Shown piece by piece: positions 17,246 through 24,779 of a DNA stretch of 64,000 bases. Under the pieces are notes generated by a model, which worked only from the letters and a program-made list of their open reading frames with translations, had not been told where the DNA came from and ran no database searches. Origin of the DNA: an uncultured cyanobacterium (GTDB lineage Bacteria; Cyanobacteriota; Cyanobacteriia; PCC-6307; Cyanobiaceae); contig CAIQIA010000016.1 in NCBI GenBank assembly GCA_903871775.1, positions 1-64,000 of the forward strand, in the 5' to 3' direction. A program made the position numbers and the translations under genes. How positions within the stretch are numbered: the stretch's first letter is position 1; every line of letters starts with the position of its first letter.

Positions 17246-18439
17246 TTGGAGGTCTTCGTTCTCTATGCGGGACTCGTGGTGCTGCACAGCGCCTGGGCCA
17301 TGGCCGATGCGCGCCGCTTCGCCCACCGGCGGGATGCCATTCCCTGGCGGGTGCATGTCAACGGCATCCGCGGCAAATCAACAGTGACCCGCTACCTGGC
17401 GGCGGTCTTCAGGGCCGCGGGCTGGCATGCCTTCGGCAAGACCACCGGCAGTGCCGCCCGGGTGCTGATGCCCACCGGCCTCGACACCGTTGTGGGACGG
17501 CGCGGCTACCCCGACGTGGGTGAACAGGTCCACCTGCTGCGCTCCTTCGCCCGCCAGGGGGCCGAGGCCGTCGTGATCGAGTGCATGGCCGTGAATCCCG
17601 TCTACGCCCGCTGGCTGGAGGAGCGCGTGATGCGATCCCACGTCGGCGTGATCACCAATGTGCGTCTTGACCACACCGATTACCTCGGGGAGACCCTCGA
17701 GGCGATCGCCACCGCCCTGGCGCTGACCATCCCCCGGGACGGTGTGGTGATCACCGCCGAACATCGCCCCCCCCTGCTGGCGATCCTGCAGCGGCACGCC
17801 GAGCGCCGCGGCTCCCGGCTGATCCACGCCCGGGGTGACACGGTTCCCACGGCCGACCTGCGGGGCTTCTCCCACTTCGCCATCGAGGACAACGTGGCCA
17901 TCGGTTACGCCATGGCCGAGGTGCTGGGGCTGCCCCGGCCCGAGGCCCTGGCGGCGATGCAGGCCGCCCCAGCGGATCCTGGCGCGATGCAGCTGCTGTC
18001 GCTGCACTGGCGGAGCCGTCCGCTGGTCTGGGCGAACCTGTTCGCCGTCAATGACCGCGAGAGCTTCGTCGACCTGAGCCGACGCCTGACGGCATTGCAT
18101 CCCGGCCACCGGCGGATCGTGATCCTCAACAACCGCCTCGACCGTCCCACCCGGGTGGAGCTGTTCAGCGAGCTCGCCGTTGAACTCGCCATGGACGACA
18201 TCGTCAGCTTCGGCGACTACGAGGAGGCCGTGAACCAGTGCTGCCGCCGCCATGGGCGCGGGGTGATCAACCTCGGCAACACATCCCCGCACCGCGACAG
18301 CGCCGCCGACATCCTTCTGGATGCCGTGCTCAGCGGCGCCCCCCCCGGCGAACCGGTGCTGCTGATCGGCACCGTGAACATTCACACCCCCCAGGCCGAA
18401 GCTCTGCTGGAGCTCTTCGATCGGCTGGCCGGCGAATGA
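17246..18439 (+). CDS. pgsB: Poly-gamma-glutamate synthase PgsB/CapB
   Basis: This 397-residue amide ligase related to Mur ligases has one N-terminal membrane segment. It carries the ATP-binding NGIRGKSTVTR loop (39-49), FGKTTGS, the ECMAVNP motif (112-118), GVITNVRLDHTDYLG, APADPGAM and a C-terminal GTVNIHTP stretch. These match Bacillus PgsB/CapB closely in order and spacing. The enzyme joins glutamate through gamma-amide bonds at the cytoplasmic membrane together with PgsC. The start appears to be TTG 17246, since no in-frame ATG precedes the membrane segment. Its stop overlaps the pgsC start. Confidence 0.9.
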   Translation: MEVFVLYAGLVVLHSAWAMADARRFAHRRDAIPWRVHVNGIRGKSTVTRYLAAVFRAAGWHAFGKTTGSAARVLMPTGLDTVVGRRGYPDVGEQVHLLRSFARQGAEAVVIECMAVNPVYARWLEERVMRSHVGVITNVRLDHTDYLGETLEAIATALALTIPRDGVVITAEHRPPLLAILQRHAERRGSRLIHARGDTVPTADLRGFSHFAIEDNVAIGYAMAEVLGLPRPEALAAMQAAPADPGAMQLLSLHWRSRPLVWANLFAVNDRESFVDLSRRLTALHPGHRRIVILNNRLDRPTRVELFSELAVELAMDDIVSFGDYEEAVNQCCRRHGRGVINLGNTSPHRDSAADILLDAVLSGAPPGEPVLLIGTVNIHTPQAEALLELFDRLAGE

Positions 18440-19440
18440 TGCTGCAGGCCATCGGCACAGCGGAGGTGCAGCGCCTGGCCCTGGCCTACGGCACCCTGCT
18501 GGCGCTGGCGTACAAGGAGCGCTTCGGGATCCTGCCCGGCGGCATCATCGTGCCGGGCATGGTGGTGGTGGTGGGGATGCTCTCCCCGCTCTGGTGCCTC
18601 ACCGGCCTGCTGCTGGCGCCGCTGCTGCTGCTGCTCTACCGCCGCTGGCTGCAGCGCCCCAGCCACATCCGGCGCACCCCGATGTACGTCTTCGCCGGCC
18701 TGTCGCTGCTGGTGAGCAACCTGGTGGCGATCGTGTACATCCACCTCGGCTGGCTGCCCCCCTCCCTCGACGGGCTCAGCGGCACGCTGCTGCCCGGGAT
18801 CGTGGCCTGCACCCTCCATCGCCAGCAGCCGGCACGGGTGTGGCGGGGGCTGCTGCTCACGACCGTGACCAGCGCGCTGCTGGTCGTTGTGACGGTGCGG
18901 CTGCTGCAGGCCCTGACCATCGATCTGGGGACGATCGGGCGGGCCTATGCCGCCTATGGCCCCGAACCCGTGCTGCGGCTCCAGGCCCACGGCCTCACCT
19001 TCGCCCTGGCCTTGCTGGTGGGGTTCATCATTTACCGCTCCAGCGGCCTGCGGCCCGGGGGCTACGTGGTGGCACCGGTGGCCGCAGCCCTGCTGGGGCA
19101 GATCACGAGCGCGGTGTTTCTGCTGGTGGGCTGTGGCCTGGTGACGGTGCTGCTGCGCTGGATGGAGGCCCAGAGCCTGATGGTGGGGCTGCGCCGTTAC
19201 GGCGCCGCACTGCTGTTCAGCATCCTCTGGGTCTGGGGCGTCGAGCTGTGGTGCCTGCAGCGCGGCGTGGCGGTGCTGCCCTTTCAGGGCAATCACCTGT
19301 TCGTGATCATCGCCATCGCGTCCTATGCCAACGATCTGGTGCTGCAGCCCCCCCGCCGGGTGCTGCCCTGGATGCTGCTGGCGGTGCTAGTGGCGCTGGG
19401 GGTGCAGCAGCTGCTGGCTCTGCTGCTGCCGACGTCCTGA
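18436..19440 (+). CDS. pgsC: Double-length PgsC/CapC membrane protein
   Basis: The 334-residue polytopic membrane protein starts with two overlapping ATGs (18436, 18439) at the pgsB stop. Its first half matches PgsC: KERFGILPGGIIVPGMV near the start, and LSGTLLPGIVACTLHRQQPAR further on. A second copy of the same pattern follows, with YRSSGLRPGGYVVAPVAAAL and later FQGNHLFVIIAIASYANDLV. Bacillus PgsC has about 149 residues, so this looks like an internal duplication or fusion. PgsC supports the PgsB ligase and probably transfer of the polymer across the membrane. The end is 13 nt from the convergent malic enzyme gene. Confidence 0.85.
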   Translation: MMLQAIGTAEVQRLALAYGTLLALAYKERFGILPGGIIVPGMVVVVGMLSPLWCLTGLLLAPLLLLLYRRWLQRPSHIRRTPMYVFAGLSLLVSNLVAIVYIHLGWLPPSLDGLSGTLLPGIVACTLHRQQPARVWRGLLLTTVTSALLVVVTVRLLQALTIDLGTIGRAYAAYGPEPVLRLQAHGLTFALALLVGFIIYRSSGLRPGGYVVAPVAAALLGQITSAVFLLVGCGLVTVLLRWMEAQSLMVGLRRYGAALLFSILWVWGVELWCLQRGVAVLPFQGNHLFVIIAIASYANDLVLQPPRRVLPWMLLAVLVALGVQQLLALLLPTS

Positions 19441-19453
19441 AGTCGGTCCTGCA

Positions 19454-21163
19454 TCAGTACCGCGGATGCCAGCGGGCCGCCTCCAGGCAGCGGCGGGCAG
19501 CGGCGGCATCGGCGGCACGGCTGGCCAGGCCTTCGGCCACGGCCGCCAGGGCGGCAGCTTCGGCCACCGCCGCCGACACCTCCTGCACCTCGGTGAGGGC
19601 GGGCATCAGCGACGCATCGGGGTCGGCGGCGGCGGGGATGCGGGCGGCCAGGGCCTCGAGGGCCGCGTCGATCATGCCGTCGCTGATGGCGCGGGCCCCC
19701 ACCGCCACGGCGGCAAACCCCAGACCGGGGAACAGAAAGCAGTTGTTGCACTGGCCGATCAGCCGGTCGCCCACGGGGGGGAAAGGACTGCCGGTGGCCA
19801 CCAGGGCACGGCCGTCGCTCCAGGCGAGCACATCGGCGGGGGTGGCCTCGGCCAGCGCTGTGGGGTTGGACAGGGGTAGCACCAGGGGGCGGTCGATCCC
19901 CGCGAGCAGGGCCTCGATCACCGGTCGCGAGAAGGCACCGGCCACGGTGGAGGTGCCGATCAGCACCCCCGGCCGCACCTGACGCACCACCTCCAGCAGG
20001 GGGATGATCCCGTCGGCATCGCGGATGAAGCCGGCGACCTCGCCAGCTCGGCGCCCATGGACCAGGGCCGCCTCGGACACCCCGGCCTGCCCCTCCAGCA
20101 CGAGGCCATGGCGGTCGATGGCCCAGATCCGCTGCCGCGCCTCGACTTCGCTGAGCCCCTCGCGCTGGAGCAGGCGCACCAGACGATCGGCAATGCCGCA
20201 GCCGGCGCTGCCCGCTCCGAAGATGACGATCGGCGCAGCGGTGAGGGGGCGTCCGAGACCGCGGCAGCCCGCCAGCACCGCGGCCGCCGCGACACCGCTG
20301 GTGCCCTGGATGTCGTCGTTGAAGCTGGGCAGGCGCAGGCGGTGGCGTTCCAGCAGACGCCTGCCGCGGCGGGCGCCGAAGTCTTCCCAGTGCAGCACCG
20401 CCCCGGGAAACGCCCGCGCCACCGCCGCGACGAAGGCATCGACGAAGCCGTCATAGGCGCCATCGTCGAGCCGCGGCTGCCGCAGCCCCGGGTAGAGCGG
20501 ATCGGCCAGCAGCGTGGGGTTGTCGGTGCCGACATCGAGCACCACCGCCAGGGTGCGGCGGGGATCGAGGCCGGCGCAGAGGGTGTAGACCGCCAGCTTG
20601 CCCAGGCAGATCTCGATGCCGCCGACCCCCTGGTCCCCCAGCCCCAGGATCCCCTCGGAGTCGGTGACCAGCAGCAGATCAGGGGGTTCGGGCACCGCCT
20701 GCAGCAACAGCTCCTCGAGGCGGTCCTGCTGGGGGGCGGCCAGGAAGAGGCCGTCGACGGGGGTGCGGTAGTCGCGGGCGAAGCACTGCACCGCCCGCCC
20801 GACGGTGGGTGTGTAGACCACCGGCAGCACGGCTTCGATGTGCTCTTCGAGGAAGCGGTGGAAGAGGACCCCGTTGCTGCGGCGCAACGACTGGACCAGG
20901 GCGTAGCGGGCCAGATCGTCGTCGAGGGCATCGAAGGCCCGCCGGACCCGCTGCACCTGCTGCTCCAGGGTCTCGACCTGCCAGGGCAACAGGGCCTCGA
21001 GGCCCAGGCGGCGACGGGCCTCGCGATCGAAGGCCGTGCCGCGGTTGCGCCAGGGATCCGCCAGCAGGGCGGCCCCCGACGGCTCTCCCTCGGTGGCAGC
21101 GGTCACGGCAGTGGGGGCGGGGGCCGCCAGTGTGCCATCGACGGACGATCGCTGAGCCGGCAC
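19454..21163 (-). CDS. NAD(P)-dependent malic enzyme
   Basis: The 569-residue protein has the usual length and signatures of malic enzyme: VLPVVYTPTVG with the catalytic Tyr, DSEGILGLGDQGVGGIEI, the lysine in CLGKLAVYTLCAG, the metal-binding NDDIQGT and a dinucleotide-binding IFGAGSAGCGIA. It converts malate to pyruvate and CO2, linking the oxidative branch of the central pathway to NAD(P)H supply. Cofactor preference cannot be decided here. A shorter N-terminus starting inside the Ala/Pro-rich first 40 residues is possible. It is monocistronic in appearance, convergent with pgsC and divergent from the L,D-transpeptidase gene. Confidence 0.93.
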   Translation of the reverse strand: MPAQRSSVDGTLAAPAPTAVTAATEGEPSGAALLADPWRNRGTAFDREARRRLGLEALLPWQVETLEQQVQRVRRAFDALDDDLARYALVQSLRRSNGVLFHRFLEEHIEAVLPVVYTPTVGRAVQCFARDYRTPVDGLFLAAPQQDRLEELLLQAVPEPPDLLLVTDSEGILGLGDQGVGGIEICLGKLAVYTLCAGLDPRRTLAVVLDVGTDNPTLLADPLYPGLRQPRLDDGAYDGFVDAFVAAVARAFPGAVLHWEDFGARRGRRLLERHRLRLPSFNDDIQGTSGVAAAAVLAGCRGLGRPLTAAPIVIFGAGSAGCGIADRLVRLLQREGLSEVEARQRIWAIDRHGLVLEGQAGVSEAALVHGRRAGEVAGFIRDADGIIPLLEVVRQVRPGVLIGTSTVAGAFSRPVIEALLAGIDRPLVLPLSNPTALAEATPADVLAWSDGRALVATGSPFPPVGDRLIGQCNNCFLFPGLGFAAVAVGARAISDGMIDAALEALAARIPAAADPDASLMPALTEVQEVSAAVAEAAALAAVAEGLASRAADAAAARRCLEAARWHPRY

Positions 21164-21183
21164 GACATCGGCGCCGGCAGCCC

Positions 21184-21212
21184 TTGATTTACATTTCTGG
21201 GCCGTTTAAATA
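21184..21212 (+). promoter_or_regulatory. Candidate promoter of the L,D-transpeptidase gene
   Basis: In an unusually A/T-rich patch, TTGATT (21184-21189) and TAAATA (21207-21212) are separated by 17 nt. The -35 match is fair and the -10 match weak. The implied leader before ATG 21224 would be very short. Confidence 0.35.
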
Positions 21213-21223
21213 AAAGATTGGCC

Positions 21224-21727
21224 ATGCACCCAGGCTCCCGATCGCGGCGGCTGGCCCTGGCGGGCCTGCTGGCTCTCCTCCCCGGGGGGGCCTGGGCCGG
21301 CGACACCACCGTGGCCCGCGTCGATGCCGGACCGGCGACCGTGATCCTGTCGCTCCAGCGACGTGAGATCAGCGTCGAACGCGACGGCATGCGCTTCGGC
21401 CCCTGGCCGGTGGCGGTGGGAGCCCCCGAGAGCCCCACCCCGCGCGGCACCTTCGCGGTGCTGGCCAAGACCATCAATCCCCTGTACGAAAGCACCAGCA
21501 CCGGGGTGGTGCATCGGGCGGTCGGGGCCGCCAGCCCCCTGGGGGAACGCTGGATCGGCTTCCTCTCGAGCGGCGGTGACGACTACGGCATCCATGGCAC
21601 CCCCTGGCCGGTGTGGGTCGAGCGCCGGGAGGCGGTGTCCCATGGCTGTGTGCGGATGCTCAATGCCGATGTGAAGGCCCTCTACGACCTCGTCGACGTG
21701 GGGACGCCGGTGTTGATCCGCGACTGA
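21224..21727 (+). CDS. L,D-transpeptidase (YkuD family), secreted
   Basis: The 167-residue product has a signal peptide (LALAGLLALLPGGAWA, cleavage near 25) and a YkuD catalytic domain. It contains the HGTPWPVWVERREAVSHGCVRM block, with catalytic Cys142 in SHGCVRM and the upstream IHGT histidine. YkuD enzymes form L,D cross-links in peptidoglycan or attach proteins to it, in the periplasm. ATG 21224 was chosen over a TTG two codons upstream. The 3' end overlaps the convergent pseudouridine synthase gene by 68 nt. Confidence 0.9.
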   Translation: MHPGSRSRRLALAGLLALLPGGAWAGDTTVARVDAGPATVILSLQRREISVERDGMRFGPWPVAVGAPESPTPRGTFAVLAKTINPLYESTSTGVVHRAVGAASPLGERWIGFLSSGGDDYGIHGTPWPVWVERREAVSHGCVRMLNADVKALYDLVDVGTPVLIRD

Positions 21728-22340
21728 CGCCGGCCAGACGATCGAGACGGCGCTGCTCCTCGGGGGTGACCGGCCGCCAGGCCCCGGGCTCGAGGCCTTC
21801 CAGGTCCAGGGGGGGACCGCCATCGAGCAGATCCATGGCCACCCGCAGCAGCCGCAGGGTCGGGCAGCCGACCGCGGCGGTCATGCGCCGCACCTGACGG
21901 TTGCGTCCCTCCCGCAGATCGAGCTCCAGCCAGGTGGTGGGCACGGTGAGACGGCTGCGGATCGGCGGCTGGCGGGGGGGCCAGGGCACCTCGGCAGCGG
22001 CCAGACGCCGCACCTGCGCCGGGCGGGTGGGTCCGTCCCGCAGCAGCAGCCCCTCGGCCAGGCGCTGCAGGTCGGCAGCGGTGGGATCCCCCTCGACCTG
22101 CACGTGGTACCGCCGCGGATGACCGAAGCACGGATCGGTGAGCCGGCGCTGCAGAGCCCCATCGGCGGTCAGCAGCAGCAGACCCTCGCTGTCGGCATCG
22201 AGACGACCGGCGGCGTAGACCCCGGGGACCGGCACCAGCGGCGCCAGGCAGCCCCAGCGGCTGCCCGCCTCGGGGGTGAACTGGCTGAGCACGCCATAGG
22301 GCTTGTGCAGCAGCAGGGTGGCAGGACCCGAGCCGACCAT
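21660..22340 (-). CDS. rRNA large-subunit pseudouridine synthase, RluE-like
   Basis: This 226-residue protein of the RsuA/RluB/E/F branch has the KPYGVLSQF start, the catalytic GRLDADSEGLLLLT motif (Asp48 is the expected nucleophile) and the late REGRNRQVRRM motif. An N-terminal S4 domain is absent, as in RluE. It converts a uridine in 23S rRNA to pseudouridine; the site is not predictable from sequence alone. The Arg/Pro-rich last 25 residues lie over the 3' end of the opposite gene, a 68-nt convergent overlap. Confidence 0.9.
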   Translation of the reverse strand: MVGSGPATLLLHKPYGVLSQFTPEAGSRWGCLAPLVPVPGVYAAGRLDADSEGLLLLTADGALQRRLTDPCFGHPRRYHVQVEGDPTAADLQRLAEGLLLRDGPTRPAQVRRLAAAEVPWPPRQPPIRSRLTVPTTWLELDLREGRNRQVRRMTAAVGCPTLRLLRVAMDLLDGGPPLDLEGLEPGAWRPVTPEEQRRLDRLAGVSRGSTPASPRRRGRRGPSHRH

Positions 22341-22384
22341 CGGCTTAAACTATGAATGAACGTTTGTCATGACCTGTCCGCTGC

Positions 22385-22648
22385 ATGATTGAAACCTCCG
22401 GTGTGATCGAGAAGGAGCAGGGCAACGGGTTCTATCTGGTCACCCTGGAGCAGCCCGCAGGTCACCAGTGCCTCTGCCGTGCAGCCGGCAAGCTCACCAA
22501 ATTCCGCATCAAGCTTCTGGCCGGCGACAAGGTGCTGGTGGAGATCAGCCCCTACGACCTGAGCCGCGGCCGCATCACCTACCGCGAGCGCAACGCCGGA
22601 GCCCCTCCGGGTGGCGGGCGCCCCCCCGGGGGGGCCCGGCGTCGCTGA
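22385..22648 (+). CDS. infA: IF-1-like S1-domain protein
   Basis: The 87-residue protein is an S1/OB-fold of the translation initiation factor 1 type, most clearly in the LLAGDKVLVEISPYDLSRGR segment (about residues 41-60). Its first half (MIETSGVIEKEQGNGFYLVT) differs from the usual bacterial IF-1 start, and it ends in a Gly/Pro/Arg-rich tail. It is probably a second, diverged IF-1 rather than the ribosomal-operon copy, but that copy lies outside this window. Both neighbours are on the minus strand, so it stands as a single-gene transcript. Confidence 0.8.
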   Translation: MIETSGVIEKEQGNGFYLVTLEQPAGHQCLCRAAGKLTKFRIKLLAGDKVLVEISPYDLSRGRITYRERNAGAPPGGGRPPGGARRR

Positions 22649-22671
22649 ACCGGCCGCACTGAACCGGCCCG

Positions 22672-24051
22672 TCAGCCCACCCCGGCCAGCAGACCCTCGA
22701 TCGCCTCGCGCACCACGCTGCGCTGCTGCACCCCCCGCCATTGCTGGCGCAGGTCCTTGCGGAAGAACAGCTGCACCGTGGGGGTACCGGTGACACCGGC
22801 CTGGGCCGCGATGTCGGGGTCGGCCTCCAGGTCGATCTCGACCCCCTGGGCGGCCCCCTGCAGCTCCTGGAGCACCCGCTTCAGCTGCGGCTTGAACACA
22901 TGGCAGGGGCCGCAGCTGGGGGAGGTGTAGACCACCAGCAGGGGTCGGTCGCTCTCGTGGTAAAGCCGTCGCAGGGCATAACTGCCACCCTGCCAGAGGG
23001 CCGCGGGGTCGAAGCTGGCCTCCGTGGCGGCACTGGTGGGCTGGGGCAGGTCCGCCGCCACCGGATCCACCGGGTCCCGGGCGACCGTCACCGCCAGATC
23101 GTGGTGGCTGAGCCAGCGCTCGGCGGCCAGGGCGGCCTGACAACCGCTGGCGGCGGCGGTGATGGCCTGGCGCCACTGGGCATCGGCCACATCTCCGGCC
23201 GCCAGAACCCCCTCGATGCTGGTCTCGGGACCGCCCGGGCGGGTCACCACATACCCGGCGTCATCGAGCTGCAGCTGCCCCCGCACGAGGCGGGTGTTGG
23301 GGGTGTGGCCGATGGCATAGAACAGACCCCGCACCGCCAGCACCTCGGCGGGCTCGCCACTGCCATCGAGCAGATGCAGGGCCTCGAGCCAGTCGGCGCC
23401 ACTGAAATGGCCCACCTGTCGGTTCCAGTGCACGGTGATGCGGGGATTGGCCAGCACGCGATCGGCCATGGCACGGCTGGCCCGCAGCTCGCCCCTGCGA
23501 ACAATCAGATGCACATGGCTGCCGTACTTGGTGAGGTACACAGCCTCTTCGCAGGCCGAATCGCCCCCACCGACCACCGCCAGCTCGGCATGGCGGAACT
23601 GGGGGGTGGCGCCGTCACAGATGGCACAGGCACTGATGCCACGGCTCCAGAAGGTGTCCTCGCCGGGGCAGTGCAGGCGGTTGGCGCTGGCGCCGGTGGC
23701 CAGGATCAGGGCCTGGGTGCGGATGGTGCGTCCGTCAACGGTGATCGCGAAGGGGCGGCGGCTCAGGTCCAGGGCCTCCACGTCGGCCTCGACCACCCGG
23801 GTGCCCCAGCGTTCGGCCTGGGCCCGGCAACGGTCCATGAGGTCGGGGCCAAGAATGCCGTCGGGAAAGCCGGGAAAGTTCTCCACGTGGGTGGTCGTCA
23901 TCAGCTGACCGCCCGGAATGCCTCCGTCCTGGTAACCGGTGATGAGCAGCGGCGCCAGGTTGGCCCTGGCGGCATAGATGGCGGCGGTGGTTCCGGCGGG
24001 GCCGGAGCCGATCACGACGAGGTTCTCGATCGGCTCGCTGGACGCGGTCAC
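22672..24051 (-). CDS. ntrC: NADPH-thioredoxin reductase with fused thioredoxin (NTRC)
   Basis: The 459-residue protein joins a thioredoxin reductase to a C-terminal thioredoxin domain. The reductase part has the FAD motif [10 protein letters not shown] (15-24), active site CAICDG (Cys142/Cys145) and NADPH motif [13 protein letters not shown] linker near 330-350 leads to the thioredoxin domain with [10 protein letters not shown] near residue 380. NTRC supplies electrons from NADPH to 2-Cys peroxiredoxins and redox-regulated enzymes in cyanobacteria and plastids. Here the gene symbol means the fused reductase, not the nitrogen regulator NtrC. The small gene upstream on the same strand ends 6 nt before its start. 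Confidence 0.95.
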   Translation of the reverse strand: MTASSEPIENLVVIGSGPAGTTAAIYAARANLAPLLITGYQDGGIPGGQLMTTTHVENFPGFPDGILGPDLMDRCRAQAERWGTRVVEADVEALDLSRRPFAITVDGRTIRTQALILATGASANRLHCPGEDTFWSRGISACAICDGATPQFRHAELAVVGGGDSACEEAVYLTKYGSHVHLIVRRGELRASRAMADRVLANPRITVHWNRQVGHFSGADWLEALHLLDGSGEPAEVLAVRGLFYAIGHTPNTRLVRGQLQLDDAGYVVTRPGGPETSIEGVLAAGDVADAQWRQAITAAASGCQAALAAERWLSHHDLAVTVARDPVDPVAADLPQPTSAATEASFDPAALWQGGSYALRRLYHESDRPLLVVYTSPSCGPCHVFKPQLKRVLQELQGAAQGVEIDLEADPDIAAQAGVTGTPTVQLFFRKDLRQQWRGVQQRSVVREAIEGLLAGVG

Positions 24052-24057
24052 GGCAGG

Positions 24058-24264
24058 TTATGCGGAGTCAGTTCGCATAGACCTTAGCGGCACCACCAGG
24101 GGAGCACCGAGGGACACCGGACAGCCCAGCAGCCAGTCGCTCCACTCGGCGGTCAGGGCGAAGGCGGATTCGTAGTCACCATGGGCCTCCACCAGCGCCA
24201 GACGGCGTTCAACCCAGAGCAGATTGCCGGCGATGCAAGGCTGCAGCGACAGACGGTCGTCCAC
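24058..24264 (-). CDS. Small conserved-looking protein, function unknown
   Basis: This 68-residue acidic-to-neutral protein contains GNLLWVERRLALVEAHGDYESAF-like sequence (split here for length) and no membrane segment or metal motif. It lies 6 nt upstream of NTRC on the same strand, so it may be the first gene of that transcript. I do not recognise the family. Codon use resembles its neighbours, and the composition is not that of a random shadow frame, which supports it being real. Confidence 0.55.
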   Translation of the reverse strand: MDDRLSLQPCIAGNLLWVERRLALVEAHGDYESAFALTAEWSDWLLGCPVSLGAPLVVPLRSMRTDSA

Positions 24265-24376
24265 GGGCGATCTCCGGTTGGGACCCAGGTTGGGGCAGGT
24301 CGACCCCGTCTGGGTGCGGGTGCTGCGGACGTTGGCAGTTTTCCCGCAGGCAAGGTGTATTGGTGCACACCCCGCG

Positions 24377-24619
24377 TCAGAGGGTGGTGCCGTCGTAGGT
24401 GTCGACCTGAAGCGACCGGGGAACAGCCGGGCCCGTCTGGAGCTCCCTAGGCAGGCGCGACCAGGGGTCCAGAAGCGGCTGGGACGGCAGGGTGGTCCCC
24501 GGCAACGGCGGCAGGGGCACGGTCAGGATCGACTGGGGGCGGGGCTCCTGGGCCTGGGCAACCAGGGCCGGCGCAGGGACCGGTGCCGCCAGCACGGCCA
24601 TCAGCGGGAGGAAGGTCAT
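24377..24619 (-). CDS. Small secreted proline-rich protein, function unknown
   Basis: From ATG 24619 the product has 80 residues: a signal peptide (MTFLPLMAVLAAPVPAPALV, cut near AQA) and a short Pro/Leu-rich mature part with no recognised domain. It is probably periplasmic. A longer reading from 24745 would run through the helicase terminator and is rejected. It is not obviously in an operon with the unknown gene 112 nt further downstream. Confidence 0.5.
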   Translation of the reverse strand: MTFLPLMAVLAAPVPAPALVAQAQEPRPQSILTVPLPPLPGTTLPSQPLLDPWSRLPRELQTGPAVPRSLQVDTYDGTTL

Positions 24620-24662
24620 GGACGGACGGTACCGGCCATCGCGGCCATGGCAAGCGGCCATG

Positions 24663-24692
24663 AAAAAGGCTCCGCTGCCCGGCAGCGGAGCC
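24663..24692 (-). terminator. Intrinsic terminator of the helicase gene
   Basis: A perfect 12-bp stem (GGCTCCGCTGCC at 24668-24679 with its complement at 24681-24692) is followed on the minus strand by five T (complement of A at 24663-24667). It lies 88 nt after the helicase stop. Confidence 0.85.
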
Positions 24693-24779
24693 TGATGGTG
24701 ACGTGCTCGCGGGGGCGCCGGGCTGCTCTCATTCCGCACCACCATTGGAGCGCCAGGAGATCCCCGAACTGTGACTGGA

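Noticed and set aside
17246-17252. GGAGG at the pgsB start as a ribosome-binding site for an ATG at 17265
   Set aside because: That ATG is out of frame with PgsB and the site lies inside the coding sequence.
24245-24376. Hairpin GGTGT/ACACC after the small secreted protein
   Set aside because: Stem is only 5 bp and no T-tract follows on the minus strand.
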